The notes beneath the pieces were generated by a model. It saw only the letters and a program-made list of their open reading frames with translations, was not told where the DNA came from and did not search any database. The position numbers and the translations under genes were made by a program. A DNA stretch of 64,000 nt from Chloracidobacterium sp. UBA3360 (GTDB taxonomy: Bacteria > Acidobacteriota > Blastocatellia > Pyrinomonadales > Pyrinomonadaceae). Below, one piece after another: positions 7,729-16,698 of this stretch (position 1 is the first letter of the stretch; every line of letters starts with the position of its first letter). The stretch spans positions 6,892 through 70,891 of the forward strand of contig DEQS01000089.1 in the NCBI GenBank assembly GCA_002360555.1, read 5' to 3'.

Positions 7729-8388
7729 ATGATAGAAAGATCGACGCTCAAATTTCTCAAAGATCTCGCCGCCAACAACAACCGCGACTGGTTTCAGGCA
7801 AATAAAAAACTGTTTGACGCGGCACAGGATAACGTGACGGCGTTTACCGGATATTTGATCGGCGAGGTTGGTAAGTTTGACGATGCGGTTGCGGCTGTCG
7901 ATCCAAAATCATGCGTTTTCCGCATCTATCGCGACGTGCGATTTTCTAAGGACAAAAGCCCGTACAAGATTAACCTCGGTGCATACATCGCCCCGGGCGG
8001 CCGCAAATCGATGCAGCCCGGTTATTATTTTCACCTCCAGCCCGGAGCGAGCTTTGTCGCGGGCGGCAAACATCGTCCGGATGGCCCCGAACTGCTCAAG
8101 ATCCGTACTGCGGTCGCGAACAATACTGACGAATTTCTCAAGATCGTCGAGAAAAAGAGCTTCACCGATGTGCTCGGCAACCTGTGGAACGACCGCCTAA
8201 AGTCCGTCCCAAAGGGCTTTGATCCCGATCACAAAGCCGCCGAATATCTCAAGCTTAAAGAATTTATGGCGTTCGCCGAACTGCACGATCACAAGGCACT
8301 GACGTCGGCCGACTTTCCAAAACAACTCGTCAAAATGATGAAAGAAATGTACCCGCTCGTCGCGTTTTTACGAAAGGCATTGGCCTAA
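7729..8388 (+). CDS. DUF2461 family protein
   Basis: A 219-residue cytoplasmic protein matching DUF2461 (TIGR02453). The start LKFLKDLAANNNRDWFQANK, the FRIYRDVRFSKDKSPYK motif (about 64-80) and the YYFHLQPG segment (about 100-107), followed by GGKHRPDGPELLKIR, are all in place. The family is widespread and uncharacterised. The conserved Arg/Lys/Asp residues of the RxYRDxRFSKDKxPYK motif suggest a binding site. The gene is transcribed away from the UBP zinc finger gene and is followed by a hairpin repeat, so it is probably monocistronic. Confidence 0.93.
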   Translation: MIERSTLKFLKDLAANNNRDWFQANKKLFDAAQDNVTAFTGYLIGEVGKFDDAVAAVDPKSCVFRIYRDVRFSKDKSPYKINLGAYIAPGGRKSMQPGYYFHLQPGASFVAGGKHRPDGPELLKIRTAVANNTDEFLKIVEKKSFTDVLGNLWNDRLKSVPKGFDPDHKAAEYLKLKEFMAFAELHDHKALTSADFPKQLVKMMKEMYPLVAFLRKALA

Positions 8389-8398
8389 CTTTTCTTAG

Positions 8399-8459
8399 CT
8401 TTGCGTTGTTGGCGACTTTGCGTGAAATTTTTAACGCGAAGTCGCAAAGGACGCAAAGA
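8399..8459. repeat. Inverted repeat of the CGCAAAG type
   Basis: The left arm CTTTGCGTTGTTGGCGACTT and the right arm ending GTCGCAAAGGACGCAAAG are near complements around a short TTTTTAA loop. It fills the convergent junction of DUF2461 and the DUF4287/DUF5655 gene and could act as a bidirectional terminator. The same word type recurs at 11386 and 12870. Confidence 0.7.
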
Positions 8460-8463
8460 AGGA

Positions 8464-9036
8464 TTAGTGACACCTGCCATGCGACTCTTTTAGCAGTGCG
8501 ACTAGGTCGCTATTTAATTTCCCGGCATCATCAACAACGACCATATGAGATATCCTCGGCATCGGGCCGGTGAGTTTTGCTTTCTCGGCAGTTTCGTCAA
8601 ATGGACGATCGCCCAGATCGAGCCCGATACGCAATTCTTTTGTCTTGATGTTGGCCGCACCAAACTCGCGATTTTCAAGCACCGAAACATAGGTTTTCTT
8701 GGGCAGGATCGTCGCGTCGGGAAAATTCTTTGTGATAAATGAGACGAACGCATCGTAAAGCGGACGCATATCGGCAGCTTTTGAAAACTGCGCTTCCAGC
8801 AGATCGCCGGTGCTGGCATAGACGGGCTTGCCGCCGTTGGCGTGGATGCCCGCGAGCAGTGATGCGTTCATGTGGCCAAAACCATGCTCGCTTTTTAGCC
8901 ACGCGATCACCTCGTTTCGCTTTTTGCTGTTAAAGCCGTCGATGGTCTTTAGCCAGGTCGCGAGATCCTTGCCCGTTGAACCCGCGAGGGCGTCCATAAA
9001 TTCTTTTTCAAATTCACCCGATGTTTTCTGTGCCAT
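8464..9036 (-). CDS. DUF4287 / DUF5655 two-domain protein
   Basis: A 190-residue protein with a DUF4287-like helical N-terminus (about 5-65; TGKDLATWLKTIDGFNSKKR, then WLKSEHGFGHMNASLLAGI) and a DUF5655-like C-terminus (about 85-185; TYVSVLENREFGAANIKTK, then RIGLDL). This fusion is common in soil bacteria, and neither part has an assigned activity. The DUF5655 half resembles domains annotated as DNA-binding or transport-related, which I treat as unproven. It starts at an ATG preceded by GGAG, which lies inside the last codons of the DUF1761 gene. The two genes are one base apart and translationally coupled. Confidence 0.88.
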   Translation of the reverse strand: MAQKTSGEFEKEFMDALAGSTGKDLATWLKTIDGFNSKKRNEVIAWLKSEHGFGHMNASLLAGIHANGGKPVYASTGDLLEAQFSKAADMRPLYDAFVSFITKNFPDATILPKKTYVSVLENREFGAANIKTKELRIGLDLGDRPFDETAEKAKLTGPMPRISHMVVVDDAGKLNSDLVALLKESHGRCH

Positions 9037-9037
9037 A

Positions 9038-9442
9038 TTATCTCCAGATCCCCAAAATAAACCCGATCACCGCGAAATAAACTGTGATGTAGCCGCAGTT
9101 TATCAAAATATGCTTGAGCGAACGCTGCTCAAAGAGGCTGATGATCACGTACATTGCGATCGCCCAAAACGCGGCAAGCATACCCGCTCCGATGCCCCAT
9201 TGCCAGTTCGTACCCGGAGCCCCGAGAAAAAATGCGAGATTGTACGACGCGAGATATGCCAGAACAAACGTCAGGCCAAATACCTTTGCCGGATTCATTT
9301 GTTTTAGCTGTTCGTCGCTCAAGCCGACCTCTCGCTGCCAGGCTTTTGCAAACAAAATTGGTGACCACCAAACGCCGCCGATCACCAGGCTCATGACGGT
9401 GCAAACAAGAACTGCGATGTGATTGATGTAAATATTTTCCAT
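9038..9442 (-). CDS. DUF1761 family membrane protein
   Basis: A 134-residue integral membrane protein with four predicted segments (about 8-28, 54-72, 80-103, 113-131). The DUF1761 signature GGVWWSPILFAKAWQREVG follows the first segment. The family is short, found in many bacteria, and of unknown function. The stop codon overlaps the ribosome site of the downstream DUF4287/DUF5655 gene, so the pair forms an operon. The start ATG at 9442 has no strong Shine-Dalgarno. Confidence 0.88.
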   Translation of the reverse strand: MENIYINHIAVLVCTVMSLVIGGVWWSPILFAKAWQREVGLSDEQLKQMNPAKVFGLTFVLAYLASYNLAFFLGAPGTNWQWGIGAGMLAAFWAIAMYVIISLFEQRSLKHILINCGYITVYFAVIGFILGIWR

Positions 9443-9494
9443 AGCAAGAGCGATACTAACCGTTACGGAAAACGATGTATTGGAAAAAATTTAC

Positions 9495-10313
9495 CTAGCC
9501 GACAGGTATGTAATTTTGATAATTTGTCTGAATTTCGGCATATTTTGCAGGCGTAAAGCCTACGAAATGCTTGAAATCATTGATGAAATGGGCCTGATCG
9601 TAAAATCCGCAATCAAATGAGATTTGCGTCCAGTCGATCGTCTTGGCCGCGTCTATCGCCTTTACTGCTTTTTGAAACCGCATAATTTTCAAATACGATT
9701 TTGGCGTTACGCCGACCGAGCGGCGAAACATATCAGTAAAATGTTTTTGCGAATAACCGATCTGAGCATTCATCCGGGCGATGCTGATCTGATCTGGGTT
9801 ATTTGTCATCTCGCTGACGGCAAACGCGACGCACGGATCGATTTCCAGTTGGCGGTGAAATTTCTTTAACAGAAAATCTTCGACCATTGTGAACCTCAGA
9901 TCGATGTCCGATGTCGCGATCATCTTTTCCCTAAGCCGCCCAAAATCACCTCCCCAGACAAGGTCGGCATCGACGACGCTGTCGGCGATCTCGTTCATCG
10001 GAAACGGAAAAAACGGAGCGGCCTTGCCTTTTTTAAATGCAATGACCATCATCGCCGCATCGGTTCCGGACGGGATCGTTATCGGCTCGGTCCGCAGGCC
10101 CGAAGCCCAGACGTGATTGCACGCCTGTATCTCTTTGAGCGTATCGTTGTCGTAGATATATTGCGGAGCGTCGTGAAAATCGATCAGAATCTCGGTGTCG
10201 CCGTTTGGTAAAAACCGATCGACCTTATGCGCGTGCTGCACTCCCTCGTAATAGATAAATATCTCGATAAATTGATCGAGCGGGAAGCGGGGAATGTGAG
10301 CACGAAAAATCAT
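9495..10313 (-). CDS. AraC-family transcriptional regulator
   Basis: A 272-residue regulator. The first ~150 residues form a DUF6597-like sensing domain (RFLPNGDTEILIDFHD, then VWASGLRTEPITIP). The last ~100 residues carry the double helix-turn-helix of AraC proteins, with ARMNAQIGYSQKHFTDMFRR as the first and the classic ISFDCGFYDQAHFINDFKH signature with GFTPAKY as the second. Its ATG overlaps the TGA of the upstream FMN reductase gene by four bases, so both are translated from one message. That suggests it regulates the reductase or its own operon; the ligand is unknown. Confidence 0.92.
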   Translation of the reverse strand: MIFRAHIPRFPLDQFIEIFIYYEGVQHAHKVDRFLPNGDTEILIDFHDAPQYIYDNDTLKEIQACNHVWASGLRTEPITIPSGTDAAMMVIAFKKGKAAPFFPFPMNEIADSVVDADLVWGGDFGRLREKMIATSDIDLRFTMVEDFLLKKFHRQLEIDPCVAFAVSEMTNNPDQISIARMNAQIGYSQKHFTDMFRRSVGVTPKSYLKIMRFQKAVKAIDAAKTIDWTQISFDCGFYDQAHFINDFKHFVGFTPAKYAEIQTNYQNYIPVG

Positions 10314-10873
10314 GTGATCGCTTTTACGAGATTTGCTCCATGGCCGGATAGGATCGACCTCATTTTTTCGTCAGTCATCTCGGCGCCGTCGCCGTCAAAT
10401 TTTTGCCCGACAAACGGCACTGCGATCTCGGCGGGCAGCACATGAACTCCCATCAGCGTAAACACACCGCGAAGGTGATTGAGGCATCGCAAGCCGCCAA
10501 ATTGGCCGGGCGAAGCAGTTATCAACGCGGCCGTTTTGCCTTTGATCGGCTCATACATTTTATATTTGTCGTTCGCCCGCGAGACCCAATCGATCGCGTT
10601 CTTAAACCCGCCGGGAATACCGCCATTATATTCCGGCGACGATATCAAAAATCCGTCATGCTCATTAAATGCGTCCTGCAAACGCAAAGCATGTTCGTTA
10701 AAAGCCCCGCCGTCTTGCATATCGGCGTCATAGACCGGCATCGGAAAATCGCGTAGGTCGATAACCGTCACGTCGGCACCGGCTGCGCGGGCACCTTCGA
10801 CAGAGATGTTTAGAACACGTTTGTTGTATGAATTTTTGCGATAGCTGCCCGCGATGGCTATTATTTTAGGCAT
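10310..10873 (-). CDS. NAD(P)H-dependent FMN reductase
   Basis: A flavodoxin-fold reductase of about 187 residues that transfers electrons from NAD(P)H to FMN or small electrophiles such as quinones. The ATG at 10873 is chosen because the first beta strand (PKIIAIAGS) and phosphate loop (SYRKNSYNKR) follow at once; the longer frame to 10918 would overlap rpiB. The SPEYNGGIPGGFKNAIDWVSR motif (about 88-108) that cups the flavin ring is complete, as is the SPGQFGGLRCLNHLRG segment. It is five bases downstream of rpiB and four bases overlapping the AraC gene, forming an rpiB-reductase-regulator operon. Confidence 0.93.
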   Translation of the reverse strand: MPKIIAIAGSYRKNSYNKRVLNISVEGARAAGADVTVIDLRDFPMPVYDADMQDGGAFNEHALRLQDAFNEHDGFLISSPEYNGGIPGGFKNAIDWVSRANDKYKMYEPIKGKTAALITASPGQFGGLRCLNHLRGVFTLMGVHVLPAEIAVPFVGQKFDGDGAEMTDEKMRSILSGHGANLVKAIT

Positions 10874-10877
10874 AGGA

Positions 10878-11327
10878 TTAGCATAGGTCGTCTCTCTCGA
10901 TCTGAGAGATCTTATCAACTCGCGGAGCGTGCCGCCCGCCTTCGAAGTCGGTGGTAAAGAATGCTTTTACGATCTTTGCCTGCTCGTCGGCGGAGACAAA
11001 CCTGCCAGCGAGAGCGAGCACGTTTGCGTTGTTATGCTGGCGAGCGAGCCGGGCGATCTCTTCGTTCCAAGCGACGGCGGCACGGACGCCTTTTACTTTA
11101 TTCGCCGAGATGGCCATGCCGGTCCCGGAGCCGCAAACAAGCAAACCTTGATCGAAATCACCGCGAGCGACCGCCTCGGCGACCTTGCGGGCATAGTCGG
11201 GATAATCGACCGAGTCCGGCGAATCGGTGCCCATATCGGCATATTCGACGCCGATCTCATCGAGCGTCTGTTTGATCTTTTCTTTTTCCTCAAATCCGGC
11301 GTGGTCGGCGGCAAGTGCGATCTTCAT
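10878..11327 (-). CDS. rpiB: Ribose-5-phosphate isomerase B
   Basis: Interconverts ribose-5-phosphate and ribulose-5-phosphate in the pentose phosphate pathway. At 149 residues it has the normal RpiB length. The start KIALAADHAGFEEKEKIK carries the substrate-binding Asp/His, and the active-site VCGSGTGMAISANKVKGVRAA motif (around 65-85) includes the catalytic Cys. RQHNNANVLALAGRFV and the final GGRHAPRV segment are also standard. It is the first gene of a three-gene minus-strand unit with the FMN reductase and AraC regulator. Confidence 0.97.
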   Translation of the reverse strand: MKIALAADHAGFEEKEKIKQTLDEIGVEYADMGTDSPDSVDYPDYARKVAEAVARGDFDQGLLVCGSGTGMAISANKVKGVRAAVAWNEEIARLARQHNNANVLALAGRFVSADEQAKIVKAFFTTDFEGGRHAPRVDKISQIERDDLC

Positions 11328-11385
11328 AATTTTATTTAGCTGAAAATCGATTTTAGCACCTATTTTGGGCGCTTGGAAAAGACCA

Positions 11386-11478
11386 TTTCACGCAAAGCCG
11401 CGAAGAACGCAAAGTAAGAAAAAATGAATCTACTTCTTTGGTTTTCCTTGGCGGTCTTCGCGTCTTTGCGCGAGAAAA
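11386..11478. repeat. Inverted repeat of the CGCAAAG type
   Basis: The left arm TTTCACGCAAAGCCGCGAAG pairs with the right arm CTTCGCGTCTTTGCGCGAGAAA over about 25 positions. A roughly 40-base loop with AAGTAAGAAAAAATGAATC lies between them. It lies in the divergent promoter region between rpiB and the 11573 gene; promoters for both genes must lie in or around it. Confidence 0.65.
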
Positions 11479-11572
11479 CATCCTTTAGATAAGAAAAGGG
11501 ATTAAATTTTTTTTTTGCAAGAACTCAAAACATCTCCGTTCTAAAGGCAAATCTTTTTAGGAGCGTACAATC

Positions 11573-12853
11573 ATGAAATTCAAATATTCAGTTCTGATCA
11601 TTGCAGCTTTTATGTTTTCTGCGACCGCTTTTGCAGCAGGGAAGTCCGCTGAAACGTTAACCGCCGAAGCCGTTTCGAACGACACTGCAATGTCGGTGCC
11701 CGCGATACGCGAACTCCGTGCGATGGGCAGCGTTGGGCTCGATGCGTTGTTTGCCCGCTACGCCGCCGACATCGACCGCTTTGTCAAAACCGGCAATGCG
11801 ACCGCCGAATGGAAACGCATCGCCGCCGCGCTCGACACCGTCGCGATGCAAAAAGACGCCTACACCGCACACCTATATTGGTACACCGACCTCGAAGCCG
11901 CCAAGGCAGCGGCTAAGGCAAAAAACAAGCCGATCCTGACGCTCCGCCTGCTCGGCAATCTTAACGAAGAATTTTCATGTGCAAACAGCCGCCTGTTTAG
12001 AGCGATCCTATATTCGAACGCAGGTGTCTCAAAATACCTCCGCGACAACTATATCTTGCACTGGAAATCGGTCCGCCCGGCTCCACGTATCACCGTCGAT
12101 TTTGGCGACGGCCGCAAGATCGAACGCACCGTGACCGGCAACAGCATTCATTACATCATCGACAGCGACGGACAGATCATCGACGCTCTGGCCGGACTTT
12201 ACGGGCCGACGGCGTTTTTGAATTACCTGCAAAAATCCGCTGGCGTTGTGAATACGACGGCGAAAATGACACCGATCGAAAAACAACGCGCGTATCTTAC
12301 GTTTCGCAAAACCAATTTTGACGCGATCAAAAAGAACCGCGACGCTGCTGTCACTACCGCAGGCGTCACATTTACCGAACCGCAAAACACGACGGCCGCT
12401 TTGCCTGTGATGGAACGGGCGATGTCCAAAGCGATCGTCGTTGACGAGGTATCACTGCTGCGTGTCTATGATGATTTTTCGCGGTTCGAGCCGCAGATAA
12501 ATCTTGACTCGTGGAACAAGCTCGCAAAGGTCTATTCGCCAGCTTCCGGCATCGACAACGCGTCAAATGCGTTCATTCGCCGCCAAAATCGTAACACCGG
12601 CCTTTCGGAAAAGGAGTTTGCGGGACTTTTCGCAAAATTAGAAAATTTTGTCACCCTCGACACGACACGAAACGATTTTCTATTTCACACGACGCTCTAC
12701 GAATGGCTCAACGCCCGCCGGACAATGCCTCTCGAACGTTTTAATTCGCAGGTCTATGATGTGCTTTTCAAAACACCCGAGAGCGACAAATGGCTAGGCT
12801 TGTACTCGACCGACGTCTATACGGCACTTGATGGAAATGGGATGACCAAGTAA
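11573..12853 (+). CDS. Exported protein with a thioredoxin-like domain
   Basis: A 426-residue exported protein. The ATG at 11573 is supported by AGGAG at 11559-11563 and a clean signal peptide (about 1-22, ending AFAAG). Residues about 105-210 read as a thioredoxin-like (DUF255-type) domain: DLEAAKAAAKAKNKPILTLR, then a single Cys in NEEFSCANSRLF where thioredoxins have CxxC, then YLRDNYILHW and IIDSDGQIIDALAGLYGP. With only one Cys, classical disulfide exchange is unlikely. The C-terminal ~200 residues are helical and unassigned. It is followed by a repeat and the trypsin-TPR gene on the same strand. I assign no pathway. Confidence 0.7.
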   Translation: MKFKYSVLIIAAFMFSATAFAAGKSAETLTAEAVSNDTAMSVPAIRELRAMGSVGLDALFARYAADIDRFVKTGNATAEWKRIAAALDTVAMQKDAYTAHLYWYTDLEAAKAAAKAKNKPILTLRLLGNLNEEFSCANSRLFRAILYSNAGVSKYLRDNYILHWKSVRPAPRITVDFGDGRKIERTVTGNSIHYIIDSDGQIIDALAGLYGPTAFLNYLQKSAGVVNTTAKMTPIEKQRAYLTFRKTNFDAIKKNRDAAVTTAGVTFTEPQNTTAALPVMERAMSKAIVVDEVSLLRVYDDFSRFEPQINLDSWNKLAKVYSPASGIDNASNAFIRRQNRNTGLSEKEFAGLFAKLENFVTLDTTRNDFLFHTTLYEWLNARRTMPLERFNSQVYDVLFKTPESDKWLGLYSTDVYTALDGNGMTK

Positions 12854-12869
12854 CCAGTCTTTTTCCTCC

Positions 12870-12921
12870 TTTGCGGACTTTGCGGCTTTGCGTGAAATGA
12901 ACCTCACGTAAGGCCGCAAAC
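12870..12921. repeat. Short inverted repeat of the CGCAAAG type
   Basis: TTTGCGGACTTTGCGGCTTTGCGTGAA is followed by CTCACGTAAGGCCGCAAA, giving a short imperfect hairpin. It lies in the 125-base gap between the thioredoxin-like gene and the trypsin-TPR gene, whose start codon is at 12979. Confidence 0.6.
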
Positions 12922-12978
12922 TTTTTTGCAAAAAACTTGGGTTGCGGCGTTAAAGAACATATAATCAACGCGTCGCCA

Positions 12979-14418
12979 ATGTTTCGATCTACTGCCAAAA
13001 TTTTTCTTTTATTTTTTGTATTTTCCGCGTGTTTCGCGGGCATAACAAACGCGCAGGATTTTTTGCCTGAGCTGGTCAAACGCATCAAACCCTCCGCGGT
13101 CGCGATCGAAACATTTGACTCCAAAGACAATACTCTCGCAAGAGGCAGCGGATTTTTTATCGCCGCTGACCGCGTTATTACTAATCGTCACGTTATCGAG
13201 CGGGCGACCCGCGTCGAGATACATCTGCTCAACGGCAAAAAATATCCGGTTCGCGGCGTGTTGGCAGTCGATGGCGAGGGCGATCTGGCGTTGCTGCAGG
13301 TGGACGTTCCGCGTGAGTTGGCGGTGCCGCTGCCGATCGTAAAAGCCGCTCCACAAGAGGGCGAATCGATCGTTGTGATCGGTAATCCTTACGGGCTGGA
13401 GGGCTCAGTCTCGAACGGCATCGTCTCAGCAGTTCGCGAAATTTCAGGCTATGGCAAGATCATCCAGATAACCGCCTCGATCTCACCAGGTTCAAGCGGT
13501 TCACCTGTCGTTAATATGGCGGGACAGGTGATCGGCGTTGCGACGTTACAGGCCGCCGAGGGACAAAATCTGAATTTTGCCGTTCCGGCGGAACGTATCT
13601 CACAGTTAAAAGTTTCTGACGTTCAGACCTTTTCATCGCTAGTTGCGGAGACGCAAAAGAATAAACGCTCATCCGCCGAGCGGCTTTATTCCCAGGGCCT
13701 CGCTCAGCTTTCGCGTGACGATTACGCTCGTGCTTTGCCGTATTTTGAAAAAGCGGCCGAGGCCGATCCGAATTACGCCGAGGCTTGGTATCAGGCGGGC
13801 TATTGTTACGGTGCTCTGAACCGTCATGCCGAGGCTCTAAAGGCTTCGCGCATTGCTGCAAAGCTCCGGCCCGAATGGTCGGCGACGTTTATCAATATCG
13901 GTGCGTCAAGTTATGCGCTTGGCGTTTACAAAGACGCGGTCGATGCTTACCGGCAGGCTATCCGCCTCGATGATAGTAACGCCGAAACCCAGTATTTTCT
14001 TGGTCTAACCTTTGGCAAAATGAGCCGCACCGACGAAGAGATCCTCTCCTATCGCCGTGCGATCACGCTAAAACCTGACCACGCAAACGCCATCGAAAAA
14101 CTCGGCCTCGCGTTGTTCAAGCAAAAACGCTTTGCCGACGCAGCCGTCGCATTCGAACAGCTCAAACCCTACAAGCCCGACGGCAAAACTTACAATTACT
14201 TAGGCGAAAGCCTGCTCGAAGCCGGCAAGGCCGAGGAAAGTGTCGAGGCGTTCAATAACGCCGTCGGAGCCAACCCCGACATGGACAAGGCCCGCTACAA
14301 CCTCGGCCGTGCCTACATCAAACTTGGCAATCGCGACATGGCTCAGGTCCAATACGAGATCCTCCGAAACTCGCGCTCCGAATGGACCGACCGCCTGTTT
14401 GTTTTGTTGAATCCTTAG
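12979..14418 (+). CDS. Exported trypsin-like serine protease with TPR repeats
   Basis: A 479-residue protein from the ATG at 12979, chosen because the signal peptide (FRSTAKIFLLFFVFSACFAG) follows directly. The protease domain (about 28-210) is DegP/HtrA-like with a complete triad: His71 (ITNRHVIE), Asp102 (GEGDLALLQ) and Ser173 (PGSSGSPVVN). Instead of PDZ domains it carries about six tetratricopeptide repeats (about 225-470; for example ALPYFEKAAEADPNYAEAWY and AVDAYRQAIRLDDSNAETQY). TPRs likely select protein partners or substrates in the periplasm. The fusion is common in Acidobacteriota and cyanobacteria. Its last four bases overlap the convergent LCAT-like gene. Confidence 0.92.
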   Translation: MFRSTAKIFLLFFVFSACFAGITNAQDFLPELVKRIKPSAVAIETFDSKDNTLARGSGFFIAADRVITNRHVIERATRVEIHLLNGKKYPVRGVLAVDGEGDLALLQVDVPRELAVPLPIVKAAPQEGESIVVIGNPYGLEGSVSNGIVSAVREISGYGKIIQITASISPGSSGSPVVNMAGQVIGVATLQAAEGQNLNFAVPAERISQLKVSDVQTFSSLVAETQKNKRSSAERLYSQGLAQLSRDDYARALPYFEKAAEADPNYAEAWYQAGYCYGALNRHAEALKASRIAAKLRPEWSATFINIGASSYALGVYKDAVDAYRQAIRLDDSNAETQYFLGLTFGKMSRTDEEILSYRRAITLKPDHANAIEKLGLALFKQKRFADAAVAFEQLKPYKPDGKTYNYLGESLLEAGKAEESVEAFNNAVGANPDMDKARYNLGRAYIKLGNRDMAQVQYEILRNSRSEWTDRLFVLLNP

Positions 14419-15866
14419 GGCTGTTTTTGCTCTGTAACTGCCAACGCACTCAAGAAACTGTCCTGTATCGGTTTATCCAAAAAAAGCTTTGTGTGCGAGG
14501 TGCAGCCGAAAAGTGACGATGTCGGTGCGAATATCGGTTTAATGGCCGTTTCGTCGCCAGTCTTGTTTGACGGGTCGGCGGTCAATAGTGAACGCGCCGT
14601 CACGGTTCCGTCACCCATTGAAAACATCGCGGCTTTGACCTCCGCTTTTTTGTACTCCTTGCCAGCCGCCGTTTTGATATCCTTTGCGTCGGTCAGCGTT
14701 GTCCATGTCCCTTTCTTTTCGTCGCGGATCAAAACGATCGCGTCTAGCGTCGGTTCGCAGTTACCACCATAGACAAATAGTTTGACGGTTGTGGTTTTCG
14801 CCGGAGCATCGAGAGCCAGATGAAAACGCTTTGCCCGGCTTAACGCCGAGGCGAAGTAGGCGAGGGCTTGGGCGACGGTTGTGCGGGCGAGTAGACGGTC
14901 GTCGGCGTTTTTGTCTTTTGGGTCGTTAAGAGCTTTTAACTCCTTTTCGCTCAGGACCGATGTGTTGCCGCCACGCAGTTTAGCTAAGAATTTTGGGTCG
15001 TTGATCGCTCCCCAACCGTATTTCTCCCACGTTTTCGGATCGTAGATGTCGAGCTTTAGCGGCTGCAGGTTTTCGTCTAGAAAACGCGCCGATCCCTGAT
15101 GCGGCAATACCTGAAAAGCGGCAGGATTTGCCATCACGTCTTCGGGACGCAGGTCGTCGACAAACGGCAGTTTGCGGTCGGCAATTATCGGATAGCCGTT
15201 GAGAAGGGCATCGATCGATCTGGCCGAGCCTTCGTTAGGAGTGCCAAACATCATCAGTTTATTGATGTGGACCGCACCTGACCAAGTCGGCACAGGAGTG
15301 ACGCCGTCCCGCCCCAGATCGGCGGTGCCGTACATTGCGGCGTAGCGAGCGATGAGCCCGCCCATCGAATGTGCGAGGATGTCGAATTTTAAGTTTGGTT
15401 TGCGAAGCGTCCTTTTAACCGCGGCCATCTTTTGCATCAACAGCCGTGCCGATTCGACATTGTCACGCCGCCAGTCGTAGGCAAATACATAAAATACATC
15501 AGTCGCTTTTGGTTTTTTCCAGTCGGCCTCGGTATAGCCTCGTTCGATGAGAGAGTCGATCAGCTTTTGATACACCTCAACGTCTGGCAGCACGGGCACC
15601 TCGATCTTTCGGATGATGTCGCCAGCCTTTAAACCGTCACGATTGAGCGCGAGATTTGGCGAGTTTATTGGCAACCGCAGGTCGTCGACCTTATCGCGTC
15701 TGGCGCTAAACCAGACGGTCTTGCCTGTCCTTGCATTTAATATTTCAGAACCGGACACGCCAGGGATGATAATGACCGGATCTTTTCCGATCGTTTGGGC
15801 CGTAGCGTCAATGCAAAATACCGCAAGCGCCAAATAACCTATCGACAATAGTCGTGATTTGAACAT
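14415..15866 (-). CDS. Exported LCAT-like alpha/beta hydrolase
   Basis: A protein of about 483 residues with a signal peptide (FKSRLLSIGYLALAVFC, ending ATAQ) after the ATG at 15866; an ATG at 15878 in the same frame is also possible. The lecithin:cholesterol acyltransferase family features are the start PVIIIPGVSGSEI with an oxyanion-type loop, WFSARR, the FAYDWRRDN motif and the nucleophile elbow ILAHSMGGLIARY (Ser about 167). The late PIFAPTSSLFGCTSHTKLF segment holds the likely catalytic His. It probably hydrolyses or transfers acyl chains of lipids in the envelope. It is convergent with, and overlaps by four bases, the trypsin-TPR gene. Confidence 0.88.
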   Translation of the reverse strand: MFKSRLLSIGYLALAVFCIDATAQTIGKDPVIIIPGVSGSEILNARTGKTVWFSARRDKVDDLRLPINSPNLALNRDGLKAGDIIRKIEVPVLPDVEVYQKLIDSLIERGYTEADWKKPKATDVFYVFAYDWRRDNVESARLLMQKMAAVKRTLRKPNLKFDILAHSMGGLIARYAAMYGTADLGRDGVTPVPTWSGAVHINKLMMFGTPNEGSARSIDALLNGYPIIADRKLPFVDDLRPEDVMANPAAFQVLPHQGSARFLDENLQPLKLDIYDPKTWEKYGWGAINDPKFLAKLRGGNTSVLSEKELKALNDPKDKNADDRLLARTTVAQALAYFASALSRAKRFHLALDAPAKTTTVKLFVYGGNCEPTLDAIVLIRDEKKGTWTTLTDAKDIKTAAGKEYKKAEVKAAMFSMGDGTVTARSLLTADPSNKTGDETAIKPIFAPTSSLFGCTSHTKLFLDKPIQDSFLSALAVTEQKQP

Positions 15867-16047
15867 AATTTTGTGCACGGAGTTTATTAACGTAGGGCAT
15901 AGCGGAGTCGAAGCCGTGAACGACTCCCACTATGGTGATGCACCTATAAGATAGCTTATATTGCCGCGCAGTTGCTTTGTTTATCAACGGATACAGGATT
16001 TGGCTTTCTTAACCGGCGGCAAAAAAGCTAGAATCAAAGCTATAGAT

Positions 16048-16671
16048 ATGGAACTTACACTGGCGATAACGGGAGCCTCCGGCACGATCTACGCACACCG
16101 CACGTTGCAATTGCTGGCCACGAGCGGCGTTGTCGATAAGATCAACTTAATAATGTCCTCGACGGCGGCGACGGTCGCGCAGGTCGAGATGGGCGTAAAT
16201 CTCAAAGACCCTGACATCACGCGGCTCAACGAATGGCTCGGCCTGCCGGTCGATTCGCATATTATTCGTTACTGGCGGCTCGACAATTTTGCCGCAAAGC
16301 CTTCGTCCGGCTCGAACAAACAAGCCGGGATGATCATCGTCCCGTGTTCAATGGGCACACTCGGGTCGATCGCTTCGGGTGCCGGAACAAACCTCATCCA
16401 CCGTGCCGCTGACGTTTGTCTCAAGGAGGGCCGCAAACTGCTGCTGGTCCCGCGAGAAACACCATACAACGCCATCCATCTCGAAAATATGCTCCGCCTG
16501 TCGCACGCCGGTGCCCGGATCCTGCCCGCCAGTCCAGGCTTTTATCACCGCCCAAAAACCATCGACGATCTGGTCGAGCATCTGTGTTTTCGCATTCTCG
16601 ACCAATTCAACATCCCCCACTCCAAAAAATCGCAATGGACCGGCGAAGAGGTGTCAGAACCGCCTGCGTAA
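16048..16671 (+). CDS. ubiX: UbiX-type flavin prenyltransferase
   Basis: Attaches a dimethylallyl group to FMN to make prenyl-FMN for UbiD-type decarboxylases. About 207 residues from the ATG at 16048; the longer TTG frame from 15961 lacks family sequence. The flavin loop ITGASGTIYAHRTLQLL lies at the start, the VPCSMGTLGSIASGAGTNLI loop (about 97-116) and the KLLLVPRETPYNAIHLENM segment (about 132-150) are diagnostic, and the LPASPGFYHRPKTIDDLV motif closes the active site. With mqnD 1.5 kb downstream it may serve the carboxylase step of the futalosine menaquinone route, which is inference. No UbiD gene is in the window. Confidence 0.95.
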   Translation: MELTLAITGASGTIYAHRTLQLLATSGVVDKINLIMSSTAATVAQVEMGVNLKDPDITRLNEWLGLPVDSHIIRYWRLDNFAAKPSSGSNKQAGMIIVPCSMGTLGSIASGAGTNLIHRAADVCLKEGRKLLLVPRETPYNAIHLENMLRLSHAGARILPASPGFYHRPKTIDDLVEHLCFRILDQFNIPHSKKSQWTGEEVSEPPA

Positions 16672-16698
16672 GCGGGCGGCCAGAAAAGGCGAAGAAAA

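Noticed and set aside
15961..16047. TTG-initiated extension of UbiX
   Set aside because: The flavin loop expected at the very start of UbiX begins right after the ATG at 16048.
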